From Seriola aureovittata (lineage: Eukaryota > Chordata > Actinopteri > Carangiformes > Carangidae): a stretch of DNA of 64,000 nt. This document shows, piece after piece, positions 37,590 to 48,579 of this stretch (positions within the stretch are counted from its first letter, which is position 1; every line of letters starts with the position of its first letter). The notes beneath the pieces are model-generated. The model saw only the letters and a list, made by a program, of their open reading frames with translations, had not been told where the DNA came from and made no database searches. The position numbers and the translations under genes are program-made. Location of the stretch: assembly GCF_021018895.1 (NCBI RefSeq), contig NC_079379.1, positions 20,458,776 to 20,522,775 on the forward strand, read 5' to 3'.

Positions 37590-37996
37590 GTGTTAAGCCA
37601 TTGGTATTCCATCACCCCGAGCAATCCGTGGCCAAACAGATCCCATCATGTTTGTGTTAGGAGACCAGATAGGCTTCTTTCCCTCCAGGCTCGCTGCATG
37701 CTGATGCGCCTTTCAGCCAGCTCGGATTGGATTACAGCATCCACTTTGTGCTTTGGACCTGTGGTGGTGGTCCCGGCTCGAGGTGGGTGTTGTTGTGGAG
37801 GTTTTTGTTTGGAAGCTTCACCCCAGAACTGATTCAGTGTTGGCCTTATACGTGCTTCAGTAGTTCAGGGACAACTGGCTTCACTGGCCTGAGAGTGGAA
37901 TGTGATACACAAAGTCAGCCAGGGCTGAAACTGCCTGGTTATTATGAGACCCAGCAAAAGCAAGATGGATGCAGGATGTTAACAATGCAAGATTAA
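37590..37996 (+). other. Exon-like stretch with two long open frames (unproven)
   Basis: Less AT-rich than its surroundings. Two plus frames stay open for 80 and 89 codons and overlap. A possible acceptor ('ttctttccctccag') at 37689 and a possible donor ('cgag/gtgggt') near 37781 bracket 91 bases. In the third frame a short peptide GDQIGFFPSRLAAC resembles the last strand of SH3 domains but stops immediately afterwards, so it is likely a coincidence. I do not assign a gene. Confidence 0.15.
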
Positions 37997-38356
37997 AAAT
38001 ATTTCAAAAACCAGCTTCACAAATCTTTCATGATGGAGAAAATGTATTTGACAGACAAACCTCAGGGACACACGTATATTGTTTTGGTGAGTGGCTGTAA
38101 ACATAAGTTTAGTTTGTTTACAAGGAGCAGCAGTTTGTTTTCAGGGCTTCAGCTTAATTAATTAAAAGTAAGAATTAATTTAAACCAATTGAGAAATGCA
38201 GAAGCCAAGTGCTCACATGCATGAAATCCAGGGAACCTTAAGGTGCTCCTGGGGATTAAAAAGTTTTCCCTTTGCTCTTGGATAGACTTGAGGTCAAATG
38301 TAATTAGTCTAGCATATTAACGGTCCAGCGTTTTGTACGGTGGCCCTGAGAGGTCA

Positions 38357-38767
38357 ACGCACTACAACTTAAGAAAACATGCAAACAGACAAAACACAAT
38401 CGAATCCAGAAAATGTCTTCATCAATTTGACAACGCAAGCAGTGCAAATACGACGCAACACAACCAAAAGCAGAAACGTGGTGCAAGTAGCACAGGAGAA
38501 AACAGAAGTGTTTCCAGGGGACAATAAAAAGTGATGAACCTTGGCTGGGACGCACCTGTTGTTCAATGCTTTGTGGCATTTGAAAAAGCACTGAATGACA
38601 AATGCGCAGTGATGTATTATAATACATCCATGCCAGTGCATCACACATGGGTTCATCACTTGCAACGTGTTGTTGGTTGTGTTGTGAGTATTAGCATCAC
38701 ATGTAAGTGATATTTTATGAATTTACTTGTGTTTTGTGTATTTGCATGTTCTCTTAAGATGCAGTGC
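38357..38767. mobile_element. Foldback element with long imperfect arms
   Basis: The left arm (38357-38490, with a continuation at 38529-38541) and the right arm (38648-38767) are inverted copies: 'cttaagaaaacatgcaaac' pairs with the complement of 'tttgcatgttctcttaag', 'acgcaacacaaccaa' with 'ttggttgtgttgtg', and 'gtgatgaacc' with 'ggttcatcac'. The loop holds an 18-base perfect palindrome, 'gatgtattataatacatc', at 38611-38628. There is no coding capacity. This fits a MITE-like foldback DNA element. Outer text such as 'tttgtacggtggccctgaga' (38331-38350) may belong to it. Confidence 0.7.

Positions 38768-38800
<33 letters not shown>
38768..38800 (+). repeat. Compound (AT)n-(GT)n microsatellite
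   Basis: About 22 bases of AT pass into a short GT run. It abuts the right end of the foldback element. Confidence 0.9.
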
Positions 38801-38959
38801 CGTTTGTGTGTTTTTAAATGTTTTAAAACAAAATAGAGACACAAACAAACAGAGAAATGTTGAAAAACTCCTTTAATTGTTCTTTTTTTTTCTTGTATTA
38901 AGACCTATCACTGCGATAAGCCAATGAACTTTTAGATTGTAGCTGCCTTTTGCACTAAA

Positions 38960-39223
38960 AGATCATCCATGGCAAAAAACTGGAGTATCAAAATGGATAT
39001 CGCAACAAGAAGAATTAAAAGGAAAGAGAGTCAAGAGACAGATGGTGAATCAACGGGTAATCTCTCCCCTCAGTTCAATCCTGAATGTTTGATCATTATC
39101 ATTAAAATAAAAAGAGCTCTGAGAACACATTCTTTTGCCTCTGTATCATTATGGGGATGTGGGCCACCAACATTTTTGAGATTTTCAAGTGGGCCGTGAG
39201 CTGCAAAAATTTGGGAACCACTG
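38960..39223 (+). mobile_element. hAT (Charlie-type) remnant, 3' end
   Basis: At the right end the minus strand reads 'cagtggttcccaaatttttg', the classic hAT/Charlie terminal repeat, followed by 'gggccacatcc'-like text typical just inside such elements. On the plus strand a Met at 38969 opens 'MAKNWSIKMDIATRRIKRKE', basic like the N-terminus of hAT transposases, and 'acg/ggtaatc' gives a possible donor. The left terminal repeat and the catalytic domain are missing, so this is an internally deleted remnant. Confidence 0.55.
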
Positions 39224-39229
39224 CTCCGA

Positions 39230-40700
39230 AGAAATGCTTCTTCTTTCTCGCTTTCTGAAATAAAGTCAACAATAAGTAATGTGAGAGAATTTTTTTTTGG
39301 GGTGGAGCAGCAGGTAAATGTGTTCACCTATGAATTTCCCAGCTGGTGTATTGAATTTCTCCATTCTCCTTTACTGATGAGACAGCTCACACTTTCTGCA
39401 GACACTGGCAGAACCTGGAGGGAGATTATGACCTATACTGTACTTTTTCGAGAAAAAGAAAAAAACACCCTCATATCCCCATTGTCACAGATCTATAAAT
39501 GATTATAAGGACCAAATGTGTGACTCGTAAAGTATTTGACTGCTTTTTCGCAATGAGGTTTACTTTATAGGAGAGCTATAAAATGTTACAGTAGTGCCGC
39601 GTCTGCAACAAACAAGCCATATTCCTGGTAAGCTATTCAGGCCTTTAAGTGATGTATTCACACTATCTTGTGTCAGTATGGAGAGAAGAAGCTGTCATGC
39701 TGATCACCCTAAACAATCCTCCTTTGGCCGCTGTCATGTCTCATTGCACACTGAAACGTTGCAGAGGCTGTGTGTGTGTCAGTGTGCATGTGTGCAGTTT
39801 GCAGTTTTTGCAAAAATAGATGAGAGGTCGAGCATTGCTCAAATGCTTTGTTGACCTTGTTAAGCTCTTTCCTCTGCTCTGCCTCTGACTCTGTCTCTGT
39901 CCTTTTGTCTCTTGCTGTTCCACCACGCTGACGCAGAGAGGAAAAGACAGTTTCCACTGGGTGTTTTCCTCTAATGGACGTTGTGTCCTACCCCCAGAAG
40001 CTCTACAGATTTACACTGGTAATAGGCTCCTGCTCTGCAACCCACATTTCATTTTTGACTCCGGCTTTAATCTGACTGTCTACCTGTCTCATCTGGCCCT
40101 CGACTCCAGCTCGGTCATTTTCTTATGATAGCCGTTAGCTCCTTTGGTTTGGTTTCCCGTGCACACAGCAAGGGAGGCTGGGATTTCTGTTTAACAAGTG
40201 TTTATTTGTGCTCACCGAGGAGCCCAGCTAGGAAAACAGAAGGCATTGCGCAGGCCTCCTGGGAGGAGCTGAGCTTGCCAGATACAAGAATCACAAATCA
40301 GTGATGGAGAGGGATAATGTTGATGCCATAGATCTTTTCAGGCTTTTGCTCAGGGCCAGAGGTTTGGAGTCTGCTTCATCTGAAAAGATAAGAAATGAGC
40401 TTTGAAACTCTCCCTGTGAAAATAAGGTAATGTGTTGGCTGTCCACCAAACAGATGCTGACTGTAAATGAATCTTAACATGTATAGGTACTAAACATCCC
40501 TTTGGTTGGTAACCACAGAGATACGGCTGTGTTACTCCTTACATGATGCTGTAGTGCAGCATCTCGGCGCTGCTTATTCAGATGAAGCATCAAACACACT
40601 GGATATCTTTGAAAAGTGGCAAACCTTCTTCTGTGTTTGCCATGCTAGTGGCAGATGGATGTTAGTGTTATTTAGTCAGTCCACCACTTTCTTCCGGACT
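39230..40700. other. Non-coding stretch, nothing specific
   Basis: Mixed unique-looking DNA. Open frames are under 90 codons and have no domain character. Confidence 0.55.
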
Positions 40701-40702
40701 GA

Positions 40703-41580
40703 AATATCTTAACTACTTATGAATGGATTTCCATGAAATGTTGTGCAGACATTCACGATCCCCAGAGGATGACTCCTAATGACTTTGCTGTTGACTTTTC
40801 CTCTGGCATCACCATGAGGTTTGCATTTTGAGCTTCAAGTGAGATCTTGACAATTACACATTGGATTGTCATGAAATTCATTACAGACGGATATAATAAC
40901 GTTGTTTAGTCTAAGTCACAAGATGTAAGTTGTGGGTATAAATCCTGCCATTGGGTGTTGATTCCAGTTGGCATTCTCCTTCCTTTCTGCTTCTCCTGCC
41001 TGTTATCGTTTTCAAAATCCCCTTCGCTATGGGAAACAACAACAACCTCCGACTTAGCAACCTACACGCTGAAAATGGCAAGTTTTAATAAAGATCCGGA
41101 TCGTCCAGCTACACAGTCGACATATGTCTTTGCAGTGCTCGCCTACACATGTGCAAATGTTTCCCCAAAACAAGTTCCCCTCCGACACTATTTTGCCGCG
41201 GCACTGTCGCTGTCAGCAGTGCCTAAAACGATTGTGATTGGTTTAAAGAAATGTATGGGTTTTTTTTCCCCCTTTAGCAGAATAATGGGTGGAGCCAGGT
41301 GCTGTGGAGATAGGACTGACAATTTCGAGAATATAACTTGCAGAAATAATGACATTCTCATCAGCCTCAGCTATACTTTGTGTTTCATGATAATTAGCAA
41401 ATATTAGCACATTAACATGCTAAACTAAAGTTGTGAACATCGTAAACATTAAACTTCAGCATGTTAGCATTGTCATTTTAAGTATAGTAGCATGCTGGTG
41501 TTAGCATTTAGCTCAAAGCATCACTGTGCCTAAGTACAGCCTCACATGTGCTAGTGCAGCTGTAGATTCTTGGTCTTGTT
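40703..41580 (+). repeat. Interspersed fish repeat split by other sequence
   Basis: The left part (to about 40895: 'atggatttccatgaaatgtt', 'cattcacgatccccagagga', 'ttttcctctggc') and the right part (from about 41338: 'aaataatgacattctcatca', 'agcctcagctatactttgtg', 'agcatgttagcattgtca', 'tagctcaaagcatcactgtg') are the two halves of one well-known fish repeat. In the usual arrangement the halves are close, so the roughly 440 bases between look like a later insertion. That insert contains a large part of a 150-codon open frame (40955-41407) without a recognised domain. Confidence 0.65.
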
Positions 41581-43199
41581 AACACGTGTTATACATCAGC
41601 AGCGCTCTCTGACCCACATCCTGTGTGTCATATGTAACTGTAATTGCTGGTTTCAGTTAGTGGAGGAAGTTCTTTGAGAGAAACTGTCTGCTCACCTCAG
41701 GTCACTGTCACTTAGCAACAAGGAACAAGTCAAAACCCTTGTGGTCACCATTGACCATGACCTGAACTTCAAGAGTCTCAAAGAGCTTCATTCCAAAACA
41801 AAGAAATGTTTTACATCATAAGAGACATTATTGGATGGTGGACAAACCACAAGCAGAGTTTGGTAAGGGAAGCCTGTGAGAGCATCACTGCTTCTGAGTC
41901 AGTGGACAGCCAAAATTAATTCCTTAAATACACAGTGGACATTACGGATACCTTCATGACACATTGTCAGTGTCAGAGGGGATTAGTGTGAGGTGTGAGT
42001 CAATCTATAAGGAAATGCAGCAAAGTGAGGCAGCTGCACTTCTCCTGCAGGAGAAGCACTGATAGACTGAGCCACCGGGAGCCGACTGATAGTATTCTGT
42101 GCACCGGTTTCCCCACAGCCAGTCACTGTGCTGCAGTGAGTCTCACTGTGGACTGATGGACTGTGCTGCTGATGCCGACATAGGGTGATCGCAAACTTTT
42201 AGTCAAAGATTAACTGAAGGAAAAACATTTCCATTTCCAACTGAGAGAAGGCGGGACTGTGTTTCAGTATGTACATGAAACAGTACTTCAGTTGCTGTGG
42301 ATGAACATGATAATGAATAACAGGCTGGTGATGCAGACTGCATACAAATGAACCACTGTTTGGCGTGAAACACTACGTCTAATTCATACTGGTACATGAA
42401 GATACAATGGGACAGGCTTTTTTTCTGAGAAGGAGAATACAGATTTCTCTTTTAAAAAAGATTTTTTCACTAAAGTTTGTTATACTTGCATGGAAAGCAC
42501 AGACCGCCAGGAACAAGCTGAACGTCTTCATAATTAGCGGGAAAAAGTTTCCATGAGTCACCAATCATCATCCAAAGAGGCAATACACAGTACACTGCTG
42601 CTTGGACTGCAAACACACTCATCATAAAAAGAAAAGAAAAAAAACAGCTGAATTATTTAATGTGGTAAGGAGGGTCGGAAATCACGATAACACACAGGGC
42701 CTACCAAACACAGACAGACAGTATGAGCAGAGAGAAATGTTGATGCTCACCAACAGGGATAGGCAACCACATTAAAACAGGGCGGCTGCAAAAACCGGCA
42801 GCTTAAAAAGACTGCTACTGAACTACTAGACAAATAATACACACTGGAGCAATACAAAAGAGGCAGCGCTTTATTTTAGGAGCCCCAGTTTCCTAATAAT
42901 TTCCTAAAGTGTGTATTGTCACTCCCCTCACCCTGTTGTGCTGAGCTTGTTGTTTCCACCTGGTGGGGTGAGTGGTCAGAGCCTAGATGTCTGGTATCAG
43001 GGCATATTCAACACAAAATTTAATTTGTCCACAAATTGACTTTGGTTTAATTGGATCTTGCGGGAAATATCTAAATATATGATGTTTTATTACTCCGGAC
43101 TGTTGAGACGAATTGTGTCAGTAAATCATTTTTAATGATATGTCAGTGAATCATGTATGATCATCGTTATCAGTTGATTAAAGATACAATCAGTTATTG
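41581..43199. other. Non-coding stretch with a perfect palindrome
   Basis: An 18-base perfect palindrome, 'cttctcctgcaggagaag', sits at 42039-42056 and is centred on a PstI-type CTGCAG. The remainder shows no supported gene or repeat. Confidence 0.6.
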
Positions 43200-43590
43200 T
43201 TACCATGTTGAGAGTGGACTGAAGTATAATGAGGTTTGGAGCAGAGCCATATATGAATATGTTTGATGTGCTGTATTTTGATGATACACCAGTAAGAAAA
43301 ATGAGACACCATTGTTATTAGCCAAGATGAAAAATACCCCAACTTCAGAAGTAATGGTGTCTAGGTCCAGCAGTTTGACGTAATGATACCTGGGTGCCCA
43401 GGTTGGGTCCACAGTGGGTGGAGTGAGCAAGAACATAAGCGTTGATGCACAGAAGACGAGAGAGTTCAGTTCACTCGTGGCACTGAACTTGTTTTGTTTT
43501 TTTTGCTCGGTTTAGATTTTTATTTTTGCAATAAAACCCACGTTGCATTGAACTCAGTCGGACCGCTCATGTTTTAACAGAGTCTACAAA
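43200..43590 (+). mobile_element. Possible solo LTR or LTR fragment
   Basis: A T-rich run (ttgttttgttttttttgctc) leads to 'gcaataaaacccacgttgca' and about 65 bases later 'ttttaacagagtctaca'. This follows the U3-R-U5 layout of a retrotransposon LTR: a polyadenylation signal, a short R/U5 and a CA end. 'aatcgtgtggtggaggatct' follows, which could be a degraded primer-binding region. No matching second LTR and no gag or pol coding was found. The left boundary is a guess. Confidence 0.35.
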
Positions 43591-43739
43591 TCGTGTGGTG
43601 GAGGATCTGAACTCCTCTGACCCAGGTGAAGATTTCTCTCCCACAATCTCTGTCAGTTTTTCCGCTCGTTAAGACATTTCGAAGCTCTTACAAGCAAATT
43701 CTCTGGAATTCAACAACTGCTTATTAACACAACACAACC

Positions 43740-44310
43740 AAATGCAATAACAACATATAGTTAAGGAATATATATGAAACATTTTAGAAATGGTAACAAT
43801 TTGATATATTGACATATAGCCTAAATATGTCTAGCCCATTTAAATATGTACGTTAATGCATATAAGCTTAAATTGTAGGTATTTGCTCATATGTTACATA
43901 ATTATTTATCCATCCCAAAGCCTGTCAATATACATTATATACAGTGGGAGACTTTCCCAGAATGGGAAGATAAACGTGTTTAAAATAAATGAGAAATTCA
44001 CAAGAAAAACATATATAAGCATATAGAATTTTAATATGTATGTTTTTTTTTAATAAACATGCATATATAAATTAAATATGTACTGTTAAGATACAGTACA
44101 TGATATCCTATAAAAATGTATCATATAGTTATTATGTACATATAGGCTACAAACTTTATTATGGGATATATATCTATATCTTAATATATATCCATAGGTT
44201 GTGTATATGAGATAATGATATTGTATATTCCCTTATAGGTGACATATATATATATATATATAGCAACATCACATATAGGGACATATGTCATATATAACAT
44301 TACTGTATAG
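43740..44310. repeat. AT-rich block of 'catata(g)' words
   Basis: Variants of 'acatatag', 'catatgt' and 'tatatcc' recur many times on both strands for about 570 bases, including a (AT)10 run at 44243-44262. No fixed period could be set by eye. The block is either a decayed AT-rich satellite or simply low-complexity DNA. Confidence 0.55.
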
Positions 44311-44399
44311 GTCTCTCAGAATATGGTCTCTGTTTCCTTTCAAGTATTTCTTTGTAAGAAATTTCCCTCGGAATTATTGGGAAAATACATAATCTACTC

Positions 44400-44720
44400 T
44401 CACATTAAAGCCAAAGGATGTCCTCACCCTTCGTTTTGTGAACGACTTGCCGTAATGGTAGATATGTAAGTGTGTGGCAGACCTCTACTGGGAGTCATTA
44501 GGCCTGATAATTTCACCACATGGTCATATAATAAACAGCAAACAGTGAAGGCCCCAAGGATGTAAATACTATTCCCTCATAAATTTCCGCATATTCCAAG
44601 ATGATAATGGCCTGCTAGATATTGTGAAACAAATTCAACAGTGGTTTCATGAACAGCAGGGGAAGTCAAATACCTCTCTATAGTCTCAATTACCTTAATC
44701 GAAAGTCAATTTACACAGCC
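44400..44720. promoter_or_regulatory. Possible conserved non-coding element
   Basis: It starts right after the AT-rich block and is non-repetitive. It has homeodomain, SOX-like (aacaaattcaac) and E-box (cacatg) words and few simple repeats. This is inference from texture only. Confidence 0.22.
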
Positions 44721-45396
44721 TTCAACAGGGAAGTGAAGACATTCTCTTTTCTCCAACGTTCGATATTGAACTAAATGCATTTCAGCACAAGGAAATGATG
44801 ATCTTGACTTCCCGGATATAAAAGGACCAAAAATAATCAATGGTAACTAATCAATCTAGTGACAAATTACAGAAATCTCTAATTTTGTTCAATGAACATT
44901 AGAACAATAAGATGCTGGATTAAGTTTATTTGGTTTAATACATTCAATAAACATCTAATGACAGTCAAATTAACTTAATATTGTCTAATTAAGTTCACGT
45001 CTTAGTAGCATACTTTAAAAAGTGCGAGAGTTCCAGTTGTAGCAGTTGAACAGTTGTTGTTTGCTACCTAGATCATTCTAGTCAGGTTAGCTTGTGATGT
45101 TGTTAAGATGTTTTATTATTATGTGCCTGCTGGGTGATACAGGACAAAAACAATCTCTACATTTGATATAAAAATTCTCAATTAAGGTTGGAAATCGTGG
45201 GATTTAAAAAGAGTTTGTCTGACTTTTTTTGAGGGATCAGATTTATTCATAAAGTCTTGTTTTTATTACAGTATATGCTAAATAAGGTTTAAATGGATGA
45301 TTGCATCTTTTATGTTCTGAAGTCCTTAGAATGCTTCAAAAATATTTCAAAAGAGGAGCTGCTTATGTCCTTATTTTTCCTTATGTGTTTTCATAG
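44721..45396. other. Non-coding stretch, nothing specific
   Basis: AT-rich with frequent stops in every frame and no recognised element. Confidence 0.55.
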
Positions 45397-45453
45397 GGAT
45401 GGCAGAATCCACCTCAGGCCAGAACCATACCTTGCCGAAACCAGCAAGAAACG
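45397..45453 (+). other. 57-nt exon-like piece (unproven)
   Basis: 'ttttccttatgtgttttcatag' gives a good acceptor and 'acg/gtaagtc' a near-consensus donor around 57 bases. The first ATG lies 2 bases into the piece and reads MAESTSGQNHTLPKPARN, ending in phase 1, which would suit a first coding exon after a 5' UTR exon. All three plus frames are open, and 57 is a multiple of 3, so an internal cassette exon is also possible. No protein family was recognised. It lies 41 bases from a foldback element. Confidence 0.35.
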
Positions 45454-45494
45454 GTAAGTCATGCGCATGACGCCAACCCATACGTATATAGTTC

Positions 45495-46123
45495 TCAAAA
45501 TGACTCTGAGCTTGTAAAGTGTCCTTAACAAATAATTCCAATGTTTGTAGTTGTAAATCAACATGTGTTAACCTGTAAAATAAATCTGCATGACAAATTC
45601 AATTTCTGCATGTGGAAAAATTATACATGTGTAGAAGAGATTTGTATTTTGTTAAAGTCTGAATCTAAACTATGAAAAAATGATAAGTGCTGAAGTTAAA
45701 CAAAAATATGTAAAAGGAAGCAATGGTTTTGTCAACAGCTGTGTCCTGATACAGAGAAGAAAACTGTGAAATGCTGTGCCTCAAAAGTTCCCACAGACTG
45801 AAGTTACAAGGGTCAGAATTTGCAGTTGTCGGTGTCACACACTGGGAGCGTTGCTTGCTGAGTTTTACAGTTTTCTGCTGTGTCTGCACATAGACATCCA
45901 CTAAAGCAATTCTTCTTTCCCTGCATCTTTGTTTAACATCACCACTGAGCATTTGTCTTTTAACAAATACAAATCTCTTTGACGCAAGCACAGTTTTTTT
46001 TCAGATGGACAAACTTGAATTTTTCATGCAGATTTATTTTTACAGGTTTACAAAGGTTGATTTACAACTATGAACATTGGAATTATTTGTAAACGTTACT
46101 TTACAAGCTCAAAATCATTTTGA
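45495..46123. mobile_element. 629-bp foldback element
   Basis: The left arm (45495-45660) and the right arm (45955-46123) are inverted copies over about 165 bases with few mismatches. Matching anchors are 'gagcttgtaaagt', 'aaataattccaatgtt', 'agttgtaaatcaac', 'ataaatctgcatga' and 'agagatttgtatttt'. The middle roughly 290 bases hold part of a 108-codon minus-strand frame (45665-45991) without recognised domains. The element is too long-armed for a simple MITE; it fits a foldback or long-TIR DNA element that depends on an outside transposase. No target duplication could be fixed. Confidence 0.8.
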
Positions 46124-46491
46124 CCCTAATTTGTGCGGGGGCTAAGTCAGGGGCTTTGGCCGGTCGTGAGCTTCAAAAGGCTTTTTGAGGGACAGCTGCA
46201 GGGACTGAGGTCAGAGTCAGGATGAGTCTCTATGACATGAATGAAACTGAAAGTGACATCCTTTGTACAGATTGAAATGTGAGGAGTGAAGTACACGCAC
46301 CAAGCTGCAAGCACATTCAAAATTTCTCCAGGACTTTTCTTGTTTTTATTTATTTTATTATCTATATTTTTTCCCTACACATACTCCAAGCCAAATGTTT
46401 CCTGAAATGGTGGCCCTTCAGCAGCAGGCTTACCAGACCTTCATCATCACGTTTACAAAGATAAACCCAACCTTCAATGTCATAGTTATAA
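46124..46491. other. Non-coding stretch, nothing specific
   Basis: No feature recognised; ordinary composition. Confidence 0.5.
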
Positions 46492-46640
46492 TAAGTACGT
46501 GGCTAGGCTTATAGGAAATGGCAGTTTGGTTTGGTTTGGGGACAAAAAACTACTTGGCTACGTTTAGGAAAAGATTGTGGTTAAAATAGATACTCCCTTA
46601 AGGTTAGAGGACCTTTGTTGTCATGGGGAGAATAATAAAC
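46492..46640 (+). repeat. Interspersed repeat, 'ctacttggctacgtttagg' type, partial
   Basis: 'tttggggacaaaaaactact', 'tggctacgtttaggaaaag' and 'attgtggttaaaata' correspond, in reverse complement, to 57861-57935 and more weakly to 49853-49945. It is a recurrent fish repeat, and only its middle is present here. Confidence 0.6.
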
Positions 46641-47770
46641 ATGCAGTTAAAGTCCTGTATTTTGTCTACCCAACTACTCATCCACCCTCGTTAGCTCTCC
46701 TGAAGTGCTGACGTCAAAGTAAAACCATGGGGTTCACACATCCTCCAACTTGAAAAAATACGTTAGCTAGCCCGATAAGAAGACACAAGGTGTAAAAAAA
46801 AATCCGCTGACAGTAGAGGCTTCCCACACCTCCAGCTCCCGACCAAGCTAACACAAACTAAACTAACTAAACTAACTTAAACTAAATTTAAAGAATCCGT
46901 TACACTACTCATAACTGAAAAACGTAATCACATTATTGTGACGCTTTCCTAAATAATGCCTCACACTGACCTTAACTAATTATTTAACATCACACAACAC
47001 TACTGTCTTGCTCTAAGTGTGTATTTAAGTTCATTTTAAATAACTTTAAAGAAATGCTGGACTTTTAGACATTTACTTTATATTTGAGACTATGCAGTTT
47101 TCTATGGCTCACTACTGGCATACTGACATTTTGTTTTCTGTTATTGACACTATATTAAAAATTGAGTTAGCATAAGAGAAAACGTGTCAAACTGTGACCA
47201 GAAACTGGGGAATGGACAGAACTTTAGGTTTTATATATTCATCTAGCTTTAACTATGATGGTGACAAAAAAAACAAAAAACAAAACAATTTCAGGTGCAA
47301 GTTGTTTTCACAAAGGTAAAGCTTCAAGGTTGAACGTAGTCCATGAAAATAGTGATGACAACTACAACTGTGAGTGTGATGGCAGTTTTCTTTTCTTTGT
47401 TACAGTGATGATAGTTCATGGCTCCCTTTGCTGCATTGTTCTGTTCTCCTGGTGACGCTGCCTTGCTCTCTTCTGTATTAGGTGTAGCTTCCGTGACAAA
47501 ACCCCACCCACACACTCCTGTCTTTCCGTCCTGAAAACGTTGCGTATACATGAACATGGACGCCACTGCTAATGAAAGTTTCTGTATTTCTGTCTTGTAT
47601 CGTTTTCTTCTCTGTAGCTGTAAGACGCCGGTCTTTTCTTTGTTCCACCACATTCACTTTCACATTTTATGTCTACCTGCTCCTCTGGCTTTCTCTTTCT
47701 TTTATAGATTGCTACTCTTTCCCTCTTTGTTTTTTCCTAACTCGCCAATGAACTCACAGACACATGCTTG
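46641..47770. other. Non-coding stretch with a small tandem
   Basis: 'aactaaactaactaaactaa' and related words near 46856-46890 form a short irregular tandem. Otherwise nothing supported. Confidence 0.55.
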
Positions 47771-47778
47771 CACACACA

Positions 47779-47810
<32 letters not shown>
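47771..47810 (+). repeat. (CA)n microsatellite
   Basis: About 40 bases of CA with one G interruption near the start. Confidence 0.93.
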
Positions 47811-47814
<4 letters not shown>

Positions 47815-47935
47815 TGCACGGCTCTTTTCCTGGCTCTCAGTTTATGCAAAGTGTAAAACAAGAGATAATGGCAGCATTTCATAAATAATGCAAAAGAAAA
47901 GTGAGGTGCCTCCGTGTGTGCATATGTCGTATGTG

Positions 47936-48145
47936 TTGATTGTGTGTGTGCGTGTGTGGTGTGTGTGTCCATATCATGCGTGAGTGAGACTGCCCTGTCA
48001 GCACTGACACTCCTCCTCCCCAGTGCCCCCCTGACATCGAAAAGAGACCCCAAGATACAGGTTTAATCCCCCCTCTCTCCCTCCCCCCTGTCTTTCTTTC
48101 TCTCTTACTTATACACACACACACGCACGCACGCACACACACACA
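47936..48145 (+). repeat. GT patch and CA patch flanking unique DNA
   Basis: Imperfect GT at 47936-47970 and imperfect CA at 48112-48145, with about 140 bases of C/T-rich text between. The opposite phases could pair. Minus-strand frames through both are artefacts. Confidence 0.8.
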
Positions 48146-48541
48146 TGCATTGCTCAGACACCCTCCATCAGGTTTTAATCTCAGCAGCAGTGCTCTTGCA
48201 GTGTGCTCCTCCTTCCCCACTGGCTGAGAGAGAGGAAAAATATAGAGGAGACAAATGACTCATTTTATGGTGCAGGAAAATTACCGCCTAAGAGATATTA
48301 CACGGTGTATGTATACATTTATTGTAGGAGGAGATGAGATTTAGAGCGCATTTGTGAGAGAATAACAAATAATAGGAGAGGAAGAGAAAAAGTGTGCATG
48401 TGTGGCTGTTTTGCAAATCAGAGTCTTGGCTGAATAACAGTTGTTCAGAGTCTTGTACAGATGGCATGACATACATTGCATGAATGTATAGTGTATATGG
48501 TCCCACATGCCTCCAGGACACATTCTTGCTCGAATTGATCG
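48146..48541. other. Non-coding stretch, nothing specific
   Basis: No feature recognised. Confidence 0.5.
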
Positions 48542-48546
48542 AGAAC

Positions 48547-48577
48547 AGAGGAGGAGGAGGAGGAGGATGAGGAGGAA
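48547..48577 (+). repeat. (GAG)n trinucleotide repeat
   Basis: About ten GAG/GGA units with one 'gat' interruption. Confidence 0.92.
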
Positions 48578-48579
48578 GC

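Noticed and set aside
37634..37690. SH3 domain exon
   Set aside because: The SH3-like peptide is only about 11 residues long and hits a stop right away; upstream residues do not continue the fold.
40955..41407. 150-codon open frame as a gene
   Set aside because: It lies across the junction of an insert and a known interspersed repeat, so it mixes two unrelated sequences.
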